Shown: piece by piece, positions 16,715 through 26,039 of the stretch
How the letters are laid out: every line of letters starts with the position of its first letter
Numbering within the stretch: the first letter of the stretch is position 1
Assembly (NCBI GenBank): GCA_902788315.1
Contig: CADAJS010000006.1
Location: 1-64,000 of the forward strand
DNA from: an uncultured Bacteroidales bacterium
Lineage (GTDB): Bacteria; Bacteroidota; Bacteroidia; Bacteroidales; Bacteroidaceae
DNA: 64,000 nt
Direction of reading: 5' to 3'
The notes under the pieces: model-generated
What the model was told of the DNA's origin: nothing
The model's database searches: none
What the model saw: only the letters and a program-made list of their open reading frames with translations
Program-made: the position numbers and the translations under genes

Positions 16715-19285
16715 ATGAATCTGAACAAATTTACCATCAAAGCCCAGGAAGCTGTGCAGGAGGCCGTAAACCGCGTACAGCGTCAGGGACAGCAGGCCGT
16801 GGAGCCTGAGCACCTGCTGAGCGGAGTGCTCAAGGTGGGCGAACAGGTGATGCAGTTCATCTTCCAGAAGTTGGGAATCAACTTAACGCTCGTGCAGCAG
16901 GCCGTAGATGCTCAGATTGGGTCGCTACCCAAGGTGTCGGGCGGCGAACCATACCTGAGTCGCGAAGCCAACGAAGTACTGATAAAGGCTGAGGATCTCG
17001 CCCAGAAACACGGCGACGAGTTCGTCTCGCTGGAACACATCCTGCAAGCCATACTGACCGTGAACTGCACAGCCGCCAAGATGCTCAAGGACATGGGCAT
17101 GAACGAGAAGGAACTGCAGAAAGCCATCGAGGAACTGCGCGGCGGCGAGAAGGTGAAGTCGCAGTCGAGCGAAGATACCTACCAGAGTCTGGAGAAATAT
17201 GCACGCAATCTCGTGGACGAGGCACGGGCCGGCAAGCTGGACCCCGTCATCGGACGCGACGATGAGATACGACGTGTGCTGCAGATCCTGTCGCGACGCA
17301 CGAAGAACAACCCCATCCTCATCGGCGAACCGGGCACCGGAAAGACAGCCATCGTCGAAGGGCTGGCTCACAGAATCCTGCGCGGCGACGTGCCCGAGAA
17401 CCTGAAGGACAAGCAACTATACTCGCTGGACATGGGCGCGCTGATAGCCGGTGCAAAGTACAAAGGCGAGTTTGAGGAACGACTGAAAAGCGTGGTGAAC
17501 GAGGTGACGAAGAGCGAGGGACGTATCATCCTGTTCATCGACGAAATACATACGCTGGTAGGCGCCGGAAAGAGCGAGGGCGCCATGGATGCTGCCAACA
17601 TTCTGAAACCCGCATTGGCACGAGGCGAACTGCGAAGCATCGGTGCCACTACGCTCGACGAGTATCAGAAATACTTCGAGAAGGACAAGGCACTCGAACG
17701 ACGATTCCAGACCGTCATGGTCGATGAACCGGACACGCTCTCGAGCATCAGCATCCTGCGTGGACTGAAGGAACGCTACGAGAACCACCATCGTGTACGT
17801 ATCCAGGACGATGCCATCATCGCCGCCGTCGAACTCTCGGCCCGATATATCACCGAGCGTTTCCTGCCCGACAAGGCCATTGACCTCATGGACGAGGCCG
17901 CTGCCAAGCTGCGTATGGAGCGCGACTCCGTGCCCGAGGAGCTGGACGAGAAGACACGACGGCTGAAACAGCTGGAGATCGAGCGCGAGGCCATCAAACG
18001 AGAGGGTGACAGCGAAAAACTGGAACACCTGAACCATGAGATAGCCGAACTGCAGGAGGAGGTGAACACCTTCAAGGCCAAATGGAAGGGCGAGAAGGAA
18101 CTGGTGAACCGCATCCAGCAGAACAAGCAGCAGATAGAACAGCTGAAGTTCGAGGCCGAGCGTGCCGAACGCGAGGGCAACTACGGCCGAGTGGCAGAAA
18201 TCCGCTACGGCAAACTGCAGGAGCTGGAAGACGAGATAAAGCACATCCAGCAGCAGCTGAAGGAGACTCAGGGCGCCTCTGCAATGGTGAAGGAGGAGGT
18301 CACGGCCGACGACATTGCCGATGTAGTATCGCGCTGGACGGGCATCCCCGTGAGCAAGATGATGCAGAGCGAGCGTGAGAAGCTGCTCCATCTCGAGGAG
18401 GAACTGCATCGGCGCGTAATCGGACAGGACGAGGCCATCGAGGCTGTCAGCAATGCTGTCAGACGCAGTCGTGCCGGGCTGCAGGACCCGAAGCGCCCCA
18501 TCGGCTCGTTTATCTTCCTGGGAACCACCGGTGTCGGCAAGACGGAACTGGCCAAGGCATTGGCCGACTATCTCTTCGACGACGAGACAATGATGACGCG
18601 TATCGACATGAGCGAATATCAGGAGAAGTTCAGCGTGACGCGACTCATCGGAGCGCCTCCTGGCTACGTCGGCTACGACGAGGGCGGACAGCTCACCGAG
18701 GCCGTGCGGCGCAAACCCTATCAAGTGGTGCTCTTCGATGAAATAGAGAAAGCCCACCCCGACGTCTTCAACACGCTGTTGCAGGTGCTCGACGACGGAC
18801 GGCTCACCGATTCGAAGGGTCGTACGGTGAACTTCAAGAACACCATCATCATCATGACCAGCAACCTGGGTAGCCAGCTCTTCCAGCAGGCCAAGACGGA
18901 GGAGGACTTCGAGAAGACTCGCCAGGCAGTGCTCGACCTGCTGAAGAAGACCATCCGACCCGAGTTCCTGAACCGTATCGACGAGACCGTGGTCTTCCAT
19001 CCCCTGACCTACGGTGAGATAAAGCAGGTAGTGGGCCTGCAGATAGAGGGCGTCAAGAAGATGCTGCGGCAGAACGGTATCACGCTGCAGGTGGAGGACT
19101 CGGCCGTGGAGCTGCTGGCCGAGGTGGGCTACGACCCCGACTTCGGTGCACGTCCCGTAAAGCGTGCCATCCAGCGCCTGTTGCTGAACGACCTCAGCAA
19201 GGTGCTCCTCGGAACACAGATCGACCGCCAGCGACCCATCCGCGTCTGGGCCGACGGCAACGGAAAGCTGAGTTTCAGCAACTAA
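16715..19285 (+). CDS. clpB: ATP-dependent disaggregase ClpB (856 aa)
   Basis: Hsp100 disaggregase that works with DnaK to rescue aggregated proteins. Order: Clp N-domain (1-~150), first AAA+ module with Walker A GEPGTGKT near 203-210, a long coiled-coil middle domain (~400-530, rich in E/K/L), and second AAA+ module with GTTGVGKT near 603-610 and [13 protein letters not shown] as pore-loop region. Length is that of standard ClpB; the coiled coil separates it from ClpA and ClpC. Start is the only ATG with the usual [12 protein letters not shown] beginning. It has its own terminator at 19309. No TAnnTTTG promoter is visible. Confidence 0.98.
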   Translation: MNLNKFTIKAQEAVQEAVNRVQRQGQQAVEPEHLLSGVLKVGEQVMQFIFQKLGINLTLVQQAVDAQIGSLPKVSGGEPYLSREANEVLIKAEDLAQKHGDEFVSLEHILQAILTVNCTAAKMLKDMGMNEKELQKAIEELRGGEKVKSQSSEDTYQSLEKYARNLVDEARAGKLDPVIGRDDEIRRVLQILSRRTKNNPILIGEPGTGKTAIVEGLAHRILRGDVPENLKDKQLYSLDMGALIAGAKYKGEFEERLKSVVNEVTKSEGRIILFIDEIHTLVGAGKSEGAMDAANILKPALARGELRSIGATTLDEYQKYFEKDKALERRFQTVMVDEPDTLSSISILRGLKERYENHHRVRIQDDAIIAAVELSARYITERFLPDKAIDLMDEAAAKLRMERDSVPEELDEKTRRLKQLEIEREAIKREGDSEKLEHLNHEIAELQEEVNTFKAKWKGEKELVNRIQQNKQQIEQLKFEAERAEREGNYGRVAEIRYGKLQELEDEIKHIQQQLKETQGASAMVKEEVTADDIADVVSRWTGIPVSKMMQSEREKLLHLEEELHRRVIGQDEAIEAVSNAVRRSRAGLQDPKRPIGSFIFLGTTGVGKTELAKALADYLFDDETMMTRIDMSEYQEKFSVTRLIGAPPGYVGYDEGGQLTEAVRRKPYQVVLFDEIEKAHPDVFNTLLQVLDDGRLTDSKGRTVNFKNTIIIMTSNLGSQLFQQAKTEEDFEKTRQAVLDLLKKTIRPEFLNRIDETVVFHPLTYGEIKQVVGLQIEGVKKMLRQNGITLQVEDSAVELLAEVGYDPDFGARPVKRAIQRLLLNDLSKVLLGTQIDRQRPIRVWADGNGKLSFSN

Positions 19286-19308
19286 CAAAGATATTCACTA
19301 CTCATCAA

Positions 19309-19347
19309 AAGGCAGAGCGCCGATTCCGGCGGCTCTGCCTTTTTTTG
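19309..19347 (+). terminator. clpB terminator
   Basis: GGCAGAGC (19311-19318) pairs with GCTCTGCC (19332-19339), with an inner GCC/GGC stem and a seven-T tail. Confidence 0.9.
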
Positions 19348-19412
19348 TTGCCGAGACGAAGGAAATATTCACTTTAAGCCCCAAAGATACCAGACATTAC
19401 ACAATTTCTTTG

Positions 19413-19420
19413 TAACTTTG
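19413..19420 (+). promoter_or_regulatory. -7 box of the lipoprotein HAD gene
   Basis: TAACTTTG at 19413-19420, 34 nt before the ATG. No clear TTG at the usual distance. Confidence 0.55.
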
Positions 19421-19453
19421 CACCGCAAATGAATTAATAATATCATACAAGTA

Positions 19454-20527
19454 ATGAAGAAACTTTTCCACTGGATGATGGCCGCCATCCTGTTCTGCGG
19501 CCCCATGGTATTCACATCCTGCTCGAACGATGACGAGGAAACCATCGTTCCATCCACAAAAAACTATTTCACGCTGTGGAACTCCTGCGAGGCCCTGACC
19601 GCCCTGCAAGCCTACGTGAAGGATGTCACGAACCCCGCCTCGCCCAATTATATCAAGGAGGAAGACCGCATTGCCACATTCGACATGGACGGAACATTCG
19701 TCGGCGAGCTCTACCCCACCTATTTTGAATACAACCTGCTCGAGTACCGCGTGCTGGACGACCCAGCATATCGGGACATCGCACCAGACGATGTCCGCGA
19801 GACGGCACAGGAGATTCGCGACTTCGTAAGGGAAGGAAAGCCCCTCCCCTCACACTTCGACATGAAACACGCCGAAGCAGCGGCAAAAGCCTACGCCGGC
19901 ATGACCATCGCCGAGTTTGACGCCTACGTAAAGGCCTACGCCTCCAAGCCTGCCAATGGCTTCAGCGGAATGACATACGGCCAGAGCTTCTACAAGCCCA
20001 TGCTGCAGGTGTTCGACTATCTGGAGGCCAACGGCTTTACGTATTACGTGGTTTCCGGCTCAGACAGATTCATTTGCCGCGCACTGGTGGAGTCCATCGG
20101 CATCCCCTCCAACCGCGTCATCGGCATGGACGTCAAGCTACGCTCCAGCAGCCAAGGCGACGAGACTGGCGTCAACTACACCATGGGCCAGAAAGAGGAC
20201 CTCATCCGCACGGACGAACTCATCATCAAAAACCTGAAGACCAACAAGGTACTACAAATTACCCAGGAGATAGGCAAGGTACCGGTGCTCTCGTTCGGTA
20301 ACAGCAGCGGCGACTGCGCCATGCACAACTTCTGCCTGACCAGCCCACACAAGTCGGCCGCCTTCATGCTGATTGCCGATGACAACGAACGAGACCATGC
20401 CAACTATGACAAGGCCATCAAGCTGGGCGCCCAGTGGCGCGAAGCCGGCTACCACGTCATTTCGATGAAGGACGACTTCAAGACAATCTATGGCGAGGGA
20501 GTGGTGAAGACAGACTTCACCTTCTGA
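19454..20527 (+). CDS. HAD-family phosphatase, predicted lipoprotein (357 aa)
   Basis: Signal peptide with lipobox Cys at residue 23 (FTSC-SNDDEE) places it in the cell envelope. HAD motifs are intact: motif I FDMDGT with the nucleophile Asp, motif II VVSGSD, and a late FGNSSGDCAM with the acidic pair region. The overall layout is close to phosphoserine-phosphatase-like HADs, with a helical cap between motifs I and II (~90-190). A periplasmic phosphomonoesterase is a reasonable guess; the substrate cannot be read from sequence. It is monocistronic and convergent with the patatin gene, 10 bp apart. Confidence 0.85.
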   Translation: MKKLFHWMMAAILFCGPMVFTSCSNDDEETIVPSTKNYFTLWNSCEALTALQAYVKDVTNPASPNYIKEEDRIATFDMDGTFVGELYPTYFEYNLLEYRVLDDPAYRDIAPDDVRETAQEIRDFVREGKPLPSHFDMKHAEAAAKAYAGMTIAEFDAYVKAYASKPANGFSGMTYGQSFYKPMLQVFDYLEANGFTYYVVSGSDRFICRALVESIGIPSNRVIGMDVKLRSSSQGDETGVNYTMGQKEDLIRTDELIIKNLKTNKVLQITQEIGKVPVLSFGNSSGDCAMHNFCLTSPHKSAAFMLIADDNERDHANYDKAIKLGAQWREAGYHVISMKDDFKTIYGEGVVKTDFTF

Positions 20528-20537
20528 ACCCGACTTA

Positions 20538-21413
20538 CTACGTGGTCGCAACGCGCTGAAGCAACCTGCGCGTACGCTGTCGGCCGATGGCCACCAGTTT
20601 CTCCGACTTGTCATAGTCGAAGCTACCGAAGCGGCCGAGCTGAATATCCAGGAGGAGATCTGGGCGGAATAGTTCGACCATCAACTTGGAGTTTTGCCGG
20701 ATCATCAGCGAACTGGTGCGAGAGAGCAGCGTGATATAGTTGAACTCGATGTCATCGGGAATCAGCCTGGCAAGGAGCGACTTGGCAATCGACCTGTCAC
20801 GCTTCTGCTTGGCATCCATCACCTTTTGCAGTTCGGTCTGTCCCTCATAGTCATGTCCGCTGACGTCCACGCCCATGAGGATGTCGCCTTCGGTTCGCGC
20901 CACGCGATTCAGGGGTATCGGATTAACAATGCCGCCATCGATGAGAATCATGCCGTCGCGCCGAACGGGACTGAAGAACGAGGGTAGCGAGATGCTGGCA
21001 CGGATGGCGTCGAAAAGGCTCCCCTTGCGGAACACCACTTCGCGACCATGCAGCCAGTCGGTGGCCACGGCACAGAAAGGCACCGGCAAATCCTCTATCC
21101 GCACGTCGGGCACAATCTCCTTAATAGCCTCGATGATCCGCTCGCCCTTCACTACATGGTTGATACTCAAGGAGAGGTCGGCCAGTTCGAGCATCTTCCG
21201 CTTGTTGATGGTCTTCATCCATTCGCGGAACTCGGGCAGACGGCCCGTCGCATAGATGCCTCCCACCAGCGCACCCATCGAGCAACCGGCAATGGAGCTT
21301 ATCTCATATCCCTCGGCCAACAGTTCCTCGATAACGCCGATGTGCACCAGGCCTCGCGCACCGCCGCTCGAAAGCACCAGCGCCACTTTCTTCCTTCTGT
21401 TCTGCTTCTTCAT
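20538..21413 (-). CDS. Patatin-like phospholipase, RssA/NTE type (291 aa)
   Basis: Ser-Asp dyad hydrolase: oxyanion loop SSGGARG, nucleophile elbow GCSMG and catalytic Asp in IDGG (LIDGGIVNP). These three motifs in this order and spacing define bacterial patatins. No signal peptide, so cytoplasmic or membrane-associated; likely substrate is phospholipid or lysophospholipid. Start: the ATG giving MKKQNRRKKVAL (21413), as the seven upstream residues are not typical; an ATG at 21434 is possible. A -7 box at 21488-21495 fits either. The C-terminal ~60 residues are helical and basic. Confidence 0.9.
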   Translation of the reverse strand: MKKQNRRKKVALVLSSGGARGLVHIGVIEELLAEGYEISSIAGCSMGALVGGIYATGRLPEFREWMKTINKRKMLELADLSLSINHVVKGERIIEAIKEIVPDVRIEDLPVPFCAVATDWLHGREVVFRKGSLFDAIRASISLPSFFSPVRRDGMILIDGGIVNPIPLNRVARTEGDILMGVDVSGHDYEGQTELQKVMDAKQKRDRSIAKSLLARLIPDDIEFNYITLLSRTSSLMIRQNSKLMVELFRPDLLLDIQLGRFGSFDYDKSEKLVAIGRQRTRRLLQRVATT

Positions 21414-21487
21414 ATCTATTTTCCAACCATACATCCTGCAAATGTCTCCATAGGGAAGTATCGCACTTGCAATGCTCTTACACAGTG

Positions 21488-21495
21488 CAAAGATA
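21488..21495 (-). promoter_or_regulatory. -7 box of the patatin gene
   Basis: On the minus strand this reads TATCTTTG, about 65-75 nt upstream of the patatin start. Confidence 0.55.
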
Positions 21496-21847
21496 TGGAT
21501 TTATCCTTAACTCACACCCTACCTCACCACACATTTTACCATGAAGCACGCAAATTGGAACAGAAAAACAGCGAAGAAGGCTTGCAGGATGAGATATTCT
21601 TCGCAGTTTCGGGACGCACACGAAGACGCGGAGATTGAGTCATGGAGAAGCATTACGTGGGATTTCGGAAAGAAGTCAAACAGATGGCACGGATCTTTCT
21701 CACAATAAGGGTTACCCCCCTGCTTAAGCTTGTTCTTTATGCACACAGCCTCGGCTTCAGATTGGAGTTCCGGCGCTATACATATCCTAAATTTGAATAG
21801 AGTAACCTTTTTGGGCAGACTTTCTTGGTTATTCCAATAAGTTTCTG
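21496..21847. other. Intergenic region with two short overlapping ORFs, nothing recognised
   Basis: The 350 bp between divergent genes hold two plus-strand ORFs in different frames: 21541-21708 (55 aa, basic, starts MKHANWNRKTAKKACRMR) and 21642-21800 (52 aa, starts MEKHYVGFRKEVKQ). Neither has a visible promoter and I recognise neither. A minus-strand frame is also open here. Coding potential is doubtful; it may be a decayed gene. Confidence 0.25.
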
Positions 21848-21855
21848 TACCTTTG
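21848..21855 (+). promoter_or_regulatory. -7 box of the flavin reductase-prsW-MATE operon
   Basis: TACCTTTG at 21848-21855. The predicted start point near 21862 makes the ATG at 21886 the first usable start. Confidence 0.6.
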
Positions 21856-21885
21856 TTGAACACTATTAATAAAACACAGGAAACA

Positions 21886-22452
21886 ATGATGAAAAGCTTT
21901 AATTCAAAACCGTGGCTGCTGCCACAGCCGGTGCTGATAATCGGCACATACGACAAAGAGGGACGGCCCAATGCCATGAATGCCGCATGGGGCGGACAGT
22001 GGGACATGCACGAGATTATTATCTCGCTGGGGTCGCACCAGACGACGGACAACCTGAAGGTGAACAGCGAGTTCACCGTGGCCTTTGCCACCCAGGAGAC
22101 GATGGTGGCGGCCGACTATGTGGGCATCGCCAGCGGACGCAAGACGCCCGATAAGATGGAACGCACAGGATGGACTGCAGAGAAGGCTCCCAACGTGAAC
22201 GCCCCGCTCTTCCGCCAGCTGCCGATGACACTCGAATGCCGCGTAAAGGAGAAGATGGACGAATCGGAGACGGGCTACTATCTGCTGGCAGAGATTGTGA
22301 ACATCGTGTGCGACGAGCAGTACCTGGGAGCCGACGGACAGCCCGATGTGGCTGCGATGCATCTCATTACCTACGACCCGGTACACCACACCTACATCGC
22401 GCTGGGAGAGACCGTGGGCAAGGCATTTGCGGACGGGAAGAGATTGATGTAA
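21886..22452 (+). CDS. Flavin reductase-like FMN-binding protein (188 aa)
   Basis: Split-barrel flavoprotein of the flavin reductase/flavoredoxin family: NAMNAAWGGQWDM at the N-terminus, SHQTTDNL in the flavin-contact region and FTVAFATQETMVAADYVG in the core. Such proteins bind FMN and move electrons from NAD(P)H or ferredoxin to small acceptors; the partner is unknown. Full length. Two ATGs (21886, 21889) follow the promoter. It is first in a likely operon, 34 nt before prsW. Confidence 0.88.
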   Translation: MMKSFNSKPWLLPQPVLIIGTYDKEGRPNAMNAAWGGQWDMHEIIISLGSHQTTDNLKVNSEFTVAFATQETMVAADYVGIASGRKTPDKMERTGWTAEKAPNVNAPLFRQLPMTLECRVKEKMDESETGYYLLAEIVNIVCDEQYLGADGQPDVAAMHLITYDPVHHTYIALGETVGKAFADGKRLM

Positions 22453-22486
22453 ACAGCAGGAAAAGAAAAAAGGGGGAGAGAAGACC

Positions 22487-23188
22487 ATGCAGACAGCCAT
22501 TATTCTCGCCGCAGCCATTATGCCAGCACTGCTGCTGTGGCTATACATCTGGTTCAGGGATTCACGCCCCGAACCGCTCCGCCTGTTGCTGAAATCCATC
22601 CTGCTGGGCGTCATCATCTGCCTGCCCGTCAGCCTGACGGAACAGGTAGTACAGGGGATGGTAGAGGCACTCGTGGGCACAGGCACTCTGCTGGGTTCCA
22701 CGCTCGAGGCATTCCTTGTAGCAGCGCTTACAGAAGAGGCGTTCAAGTTGCTGGCACTGTGGATAGTGCTGCGGCGCAATCCCTATTTCGACGAGCACTT
22801 CGACGGCATCGTCTATGCCGTATCCGTAGGCCTGGGCTTTGCCGCGACAGAGAATGTGCTATACCTCTTCAGTTTCATCGAAGACTGGCAGAGCGTAGCC
22901 ATAAGTCGCGCGCTCCTGGCCGTACCGGGACACTACGCCTTCGCCGTGCTGATGGGCTACTACTACTCCGTACATCATTTCACCGACCACTCTGCATGGA
23001 CGGCCATCTGCATCCTGCTGGTCCCCGTCCTGGCCCATGGCATCTATGACGCACTGGCACTCTCGGGGCAGGTAAGCCCCGTCCTGGGCGGACTGGCCTT
23101 CCTGGTGCTCATCTATTTCTGCGTACGCATGCACAAGTTTGCCCACCGCAAAGTCTTGGCTCAGCTGGAGCGCGACCGAGAAGCGTGA
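22487..23188 (+). CDS. prsW: PrsW-family intramembrane metalloprotease (233 aa)
   Basis: Multi-pass membrane protein with about seven hydrophobic segments and the PrsW motifs: EEAFK (motif 1), FAATENVLY (motif 2) and HGIYDA (metal-ligand motif 4), plus PGHYAFAVLMGYYY. PrsW in Bacillus cleaves an anti-sigma factor; a substrate here is unknown. No anti-sigma gene is adjacent. It lies between a flavin reductase and a MATE exporter; the next start follows its stop by one base, so translation is coupled. Confidence 0.85.
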   Translation: MQTAIILAAAIMPALLLWLYIWFRDSRPEPLRLLLKSILLGVIICLPVSLTEQVVQGMVEALVGTGTLLGSTLEAFLVAALTEEAFKLLALWIVLRRNPYFDEHFDGIVYAVSVGLGFAATENVLYLFSFIEDWQSVAISRALLAVPGHYAFAVLMGYYYSVHHFTDHSAWTAICILLVPVLAHGIYDALALSGQVSPVLGGLAFLVLIYFCVRMHKFAHRKVLAQLERDREA

Positions 23189-23189
23189 G

Positions 23190-24515
23190 ATGAAGTACAG
23201 CGCCCACTATCCCGCCCTACTCCGTCTGGGTGTGCCCATTATGACAGGCCAGCTGGCTGTCATCCTCATGAACATTGCCGATACGGTGATGATTGGGCGT
23301 CATAGTGCCGACGAGCTTGCAGCCTCAGCCTTCGTGAATGGTATCATTGGCCTGGCACTCGTGGCCGGCATGGGTTTTTCCTATGGACTCACTCCCGTAG
23401 TGGGTGCACTGATGGGCAAGGGGGAAACCAGCCAGGTTGCAGAGAAACTGAAGAACGGACTTGCAGCCAATTGCCTGCTGAGTATCATGCTGATGTTCCT
23501 GCTGGGCCTCCTCGCGATACTGCTCCCCCACCTTGGACTTCCCCCACACCTAATTCCGTTAATGCGCCCTTATCTGCTGCTTCTTACCCTGAGTATTCTG
23601 CCACAGATGGAATTCAACGGATACAAGCAGTTCTCAGACGGCATTCAGGACACGCGCACCCCAATGTGGATCATGCTCGCGGCCAATGTGGCCAACGTGG
23701 CGGGCAACTGGATGCTCATCTACGGCCACGGCGGGCTGCCCGAACTGGGACTCGTCGGAGCCGGCATTGCCACCCTATTCAGCCGGCTGATGGCCTGGGG
23801 GCTCTGCTTCTACATCTTCCACTTTACCGACCATTACGCACCCCATCGGTACAACTTCCGACAGTCATGCATCAATAGGAGTGACTTGCGCCTGCTTTCG
23901 CGCATGGGCCTGCCCGTCATGTTGCAAATGGGGATGGAGGGCGCCTCGTTCAGCCTCAGCGCTTTCTATGTGGGCTGGCTGGGAGCTACGGACATGGCAG
24001 CTCATCAGACGATGCTCGCCGTCAGCCAGTTGTGCTTCATGCTCTACTATGGCATGGCAGCAGCCGTGGCCGTGAGAGTCAGTTACTTCCGCGGAGCTGG
24101 TCAGGTAGCCGAGACACGGCGTACCGCCATGGCAGGGCTTCACCTGACATGGATCCTGGGGCTGATGACGGCCATTCCCATTTTCCTGCTGCGCCAGCGG
24201 ATAGGAAACTGGTTTGCCAACGACACCCAAGTGGCAGCTCTGGCAGCGGCTCTCGTGCCCGTATTGTGCCTGTACCAGTTTGGCGACGCCATGCAATGCA
24301 TCTACGCCAACGCACTGCGCGGCATGGCGGTCGTGCGCCCCATGATTGGCATTGCCTTCGTAGCCTATTTCCTGATCTCCCTCCCACTGGGTTATCTCTT
24401 TGCCTTCCCTCTTGGCCTCCGGCTTGTAGGCGTCTGGCTCGCCTTCCCCTTTGGGCTCACGAGCGCCGGTATCATGTACTTCTATTGGTTCATGAAGAGT
24501 ACGGCAAAGACTTGA
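23190..24515 (+). CDS. MATE-family multidrug/toxin efflux transporter (441 aa)
   Basis: Twelve hydrophobic segments in two similar halves, with MATE landmarks: PIMTGQLAVILMNIADTVMIG in helix 1, NAALRG-like NALRGMAVVRP late in the protein and GLPVMLQMGMEGASF at the start of the second half. These antiporters export cationic compounds using Na+ or H+. Start at 23190, one base after the prsW stop; an upstream in-frame ATG (23139) would lie within prsW and adds residues not typical of the family. Confidence 0.9.
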   Translation: MKYSAHYPALLRLGVPIMTGQLAVILMNIADTVMIGRHSADELAASAFVNGIIGLALVAGMGFSYGLTPVVGALMGKGETSQVAEKLKNGLAANCLLSIMLMFLLGLLAILLPHLGLPPHLIPLMRPYLLLLTLSILPQMEFNGYKQFSDGIQDTRTPMWIMLAANVANVAGNWMLIYGHGGLPELGLVGAGIATLFSRLMAWGLCFYIFHFTDHYAPHRYNFRQSCINRSDLRLLSRMGLPVMLQMGMEGASFSLSAFYVGWLGATDMAAHQTMLAVSQLCFMLYYGMAAAVAVRVSYFRGAGQVAETRRTAMAGLHLTWILGLMTAIPIFLLRQRIGNWFANDTQVAALAAALVPVLCLYQFGDAMQCIYANALRGMAVVRPMIGIAFVAYFLISLPLGYLFAFPLGLRLVGVWLAFPFGLTSAGIMYFYWFMKSTAKT

Positions 24516-24546
24516 AGCTATGCGGGTAGGTCATGCATAGCTTTCA

Positions 24547-24581
24547 AACCGATTAAGCACACAGCAGTCTATTTATCGGTT
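24547..24581 (+). terminator. Possible terminator between MATE and ykvA genes
   Basis: AACCGAT (24547-24553) can pair with ATCGGTT (24575-24581) across a 21-nt loop, between the convergent gene ends. The stem is short and there is no T tract, so this is weak. Confidence 0.3.
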
Positions 24582-24586
24582 CGAGG

Positions 24587-24949
24587 TTAATCCTCTATGA
24601 TTTCGCAATACGTATATTCCGAGAACCAGCGGTCCAGCATCTCTTCCACCTTTGCTTCGATTGCCGGAGTAATATTCTTGCACACCCTCTCATATGCCAC
24701 CGACAGCGACGCAGCCTCGTCAAACCATCCCAGGATGGGAATCCTCTTGGCATTGAGAAAATCCGTAGGCAAAACGATGTAGGCCAGAGTAGAGAGGATA
24801 AGCAACTTGTCCTTCTGCGGCGTATCTTTGCTCTGCAATACATAGTAGAGCAACAACACGGGACGGGCAGCAATCCGCCCCACCTTCTTTGCATACTTCC
24901 CGATGTTCTCTGACAGAACTTCAAGGTTGACCATGTTCATTACGTTCAT
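24587..24949 (-). CDS. YkvA family protein (DUF1232), 120 aa
   Basis: The DUF1232 core is clear: LLYYVLQSKDTPQKDKLLILS, then AYIVLPTDFL, IPILGWFDEAASLSVA. This small family has one or two hydrophobic segments and unknown function. Three ATGs lie in the first six codons (24949, 24940, 24934); the choice cannot be settled by eye. A -7 box at 25019-25026 sits upstream. Confidence 0.85.
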   Translation of the reverse strand: MNVMNMVNLEVLSENIGKYAKKVGRIAARPVLLLYYVLQSKDTPQKDKLLILSTLAYIVLPTDFLNAKRIPILGWFDEAASLSVAYERVCKNITPAIEAKVEEMLDRWFSEYTYCEIIED

Positions 24950-25018
24950 AGTTGTTTAGTCTGTTTTGTCAAATACTCCGTGGTTAATATCCCATATACA
25001 ATGTGCAACAATCGCGTG

Positions 25019-25026
25019 CAAAGATA
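25019..25026 (-). promoter_or_regulatory. -7 box of ykvA
   Basis: On the minus strand this reads TATCTTTG, about 70 nt before the first ATG of the DUF1232 gene. Confidence 0.55.
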
Positions 25027-25166
25027 CGTTTGTTTTATGATAAAGCAGAAAGGTTAAGCGATAAATCTGTCTGATCAGCGTCTGATTTAAGCATATTTAA
25101 CAAGAAAAGTGTATCTGCTCGCCACAGGTGAATACTCTCTCCCCGGATTTCAGACAAGGAATCTAC

Positions 25167-25976
25167 TCACACCACACCAAGATGGCGCAGTGCGCGGGCG
25201 ATGCCATCGTCATCAACCGAGGAGGTGACGTAGTCGGCGGCCTGCTTCACGCAGTCGGAGGCATTGCCCATAGCCACGCCCACGCCTGCCGTCTGGAGCA
25301 TCGGGATGTCGTTGCCACCGTCGCCAAAGGCAATGCAGTGGGCCGCATCGGTGCCCAGATACGAGGCCACGGCTTCGAGGGCACGCCCCTTGGTGGCATG
25401 GCAGGCAGTGATGTCGGCGAAAGCGGGATGCCAACGGGTACAGAGTGCATCCGACACCCGAGGCATGATGAGCTGTTCCTGGCTGACAGTGAAGAAGGGC
25501 GAAATCTGCAGCACATGCAGCGCTTCCACCTGTGAAGGTTCGAGTCGGGGAAGGCGGAAAGCGGGGATGCGCAACAACTGCTGGAAGAGCTGGCCCACGA
25601 TGGGCTTCTCGTTCCAGACATAAATGTCGCGCTCACAGACGACGATGGCTGCATAGTCGGCAGAGAGCGCATCGTCAAGGAGCATCCGCACTGTATCAGC
25701 CGGGAGGGCTGTGGCGGAGCACACTTGGTGACCATCCACCGTGGCTGACGCACCATTGAGCGTGACAAAGCCATCCATCAAGGGCAGCACTGGGCGAAGA
25801 GCCTCGGTATGCACCCACTGGAGTGGCCGGCCGGTGCAGATGAAGAGGCGATGTCCCTGTGCCTTGGCATGAACGAGTGCCTCCTGCGTGGAGTCGGGGA
25901 CGCGGTGGGTCGTGAAACTGACCAGCGTGCCATCTACATCGAAGAACAGGAGACGAGAATCTAGTTCATAATTCAT
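25167..25976 (-). CDS. Cof-type HAD-IIB hydrolase (269 aa)
   Basis: Sugar-phosphatase-type HAD: motif I FFDVDGTLVS, motif II ICTGRP, motif III Lys in TKGRALEA and motif IV FGDGGNDIPML, with the large IIB cap between (~80-190). These enzymes dephosphorylate sugar phosphates or flavin/PLP precursors; the actual substrate is not apparent. The first residues MNYELDS and the start codon come from a heptamer array lying between this gene and the aminopeptidase gene upstream, same strand. Confidence 0.9.
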   Translation of the reverse strand: MNYELDSRLLFFDVDGTLVSFTTHRVPDSTQEALVHAKAQGHRLFICTGRPLQWVHTEALRPVLPLMDGFVTLNGASATVDGHQVCSATALPADTVRMLLDDALSADYAAIVVCERDIYVWNEKPIVGQLFQQLLRIPAFRLPRLEPSQVEALHVLQISPFFTVSQEQLIMPRVSDALCTRWHPAFADITACHATKGRALEAVASYLGTDAAHCIAFGDGGNDIPMLQTAGVGVAMGNASDCVKQAADYVTSSVDDDGIARALRHLGVV

Positions 25977-26036
25977 AGTGCATAGTTCACTGTTAATGGC
26001 ACATAGTGCACAGTTAATAGCGCATTGTGCAAAGTG
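25967..26036. repeat. Degenerate heptamer array with 21-bp superperiod
   Basis: Ten 7-bp steps: CATAATT, CATAGTG, CATAGTT, CACTGTT, AATGGCA, CATAGTG, CACAGTT, AATAGCG, CATTGTG, CAAAGTG. Units 3-5 and 6-8 form a 21-bp repeat. It fills the gap between the aminopeptidase stop and the HAD gene and includes the HAD start codon. Confidence 0.8.
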
Positions 26037-26039
26037 GGG

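Noticed and set aside
17417..19288. A 623-codon open frame antisense to clpB
   Set aside because: Shadow of a strongly conserved gene; composition (Leu/Val/His-rich) is typical of antisense frames in GC-biased coding DNA.
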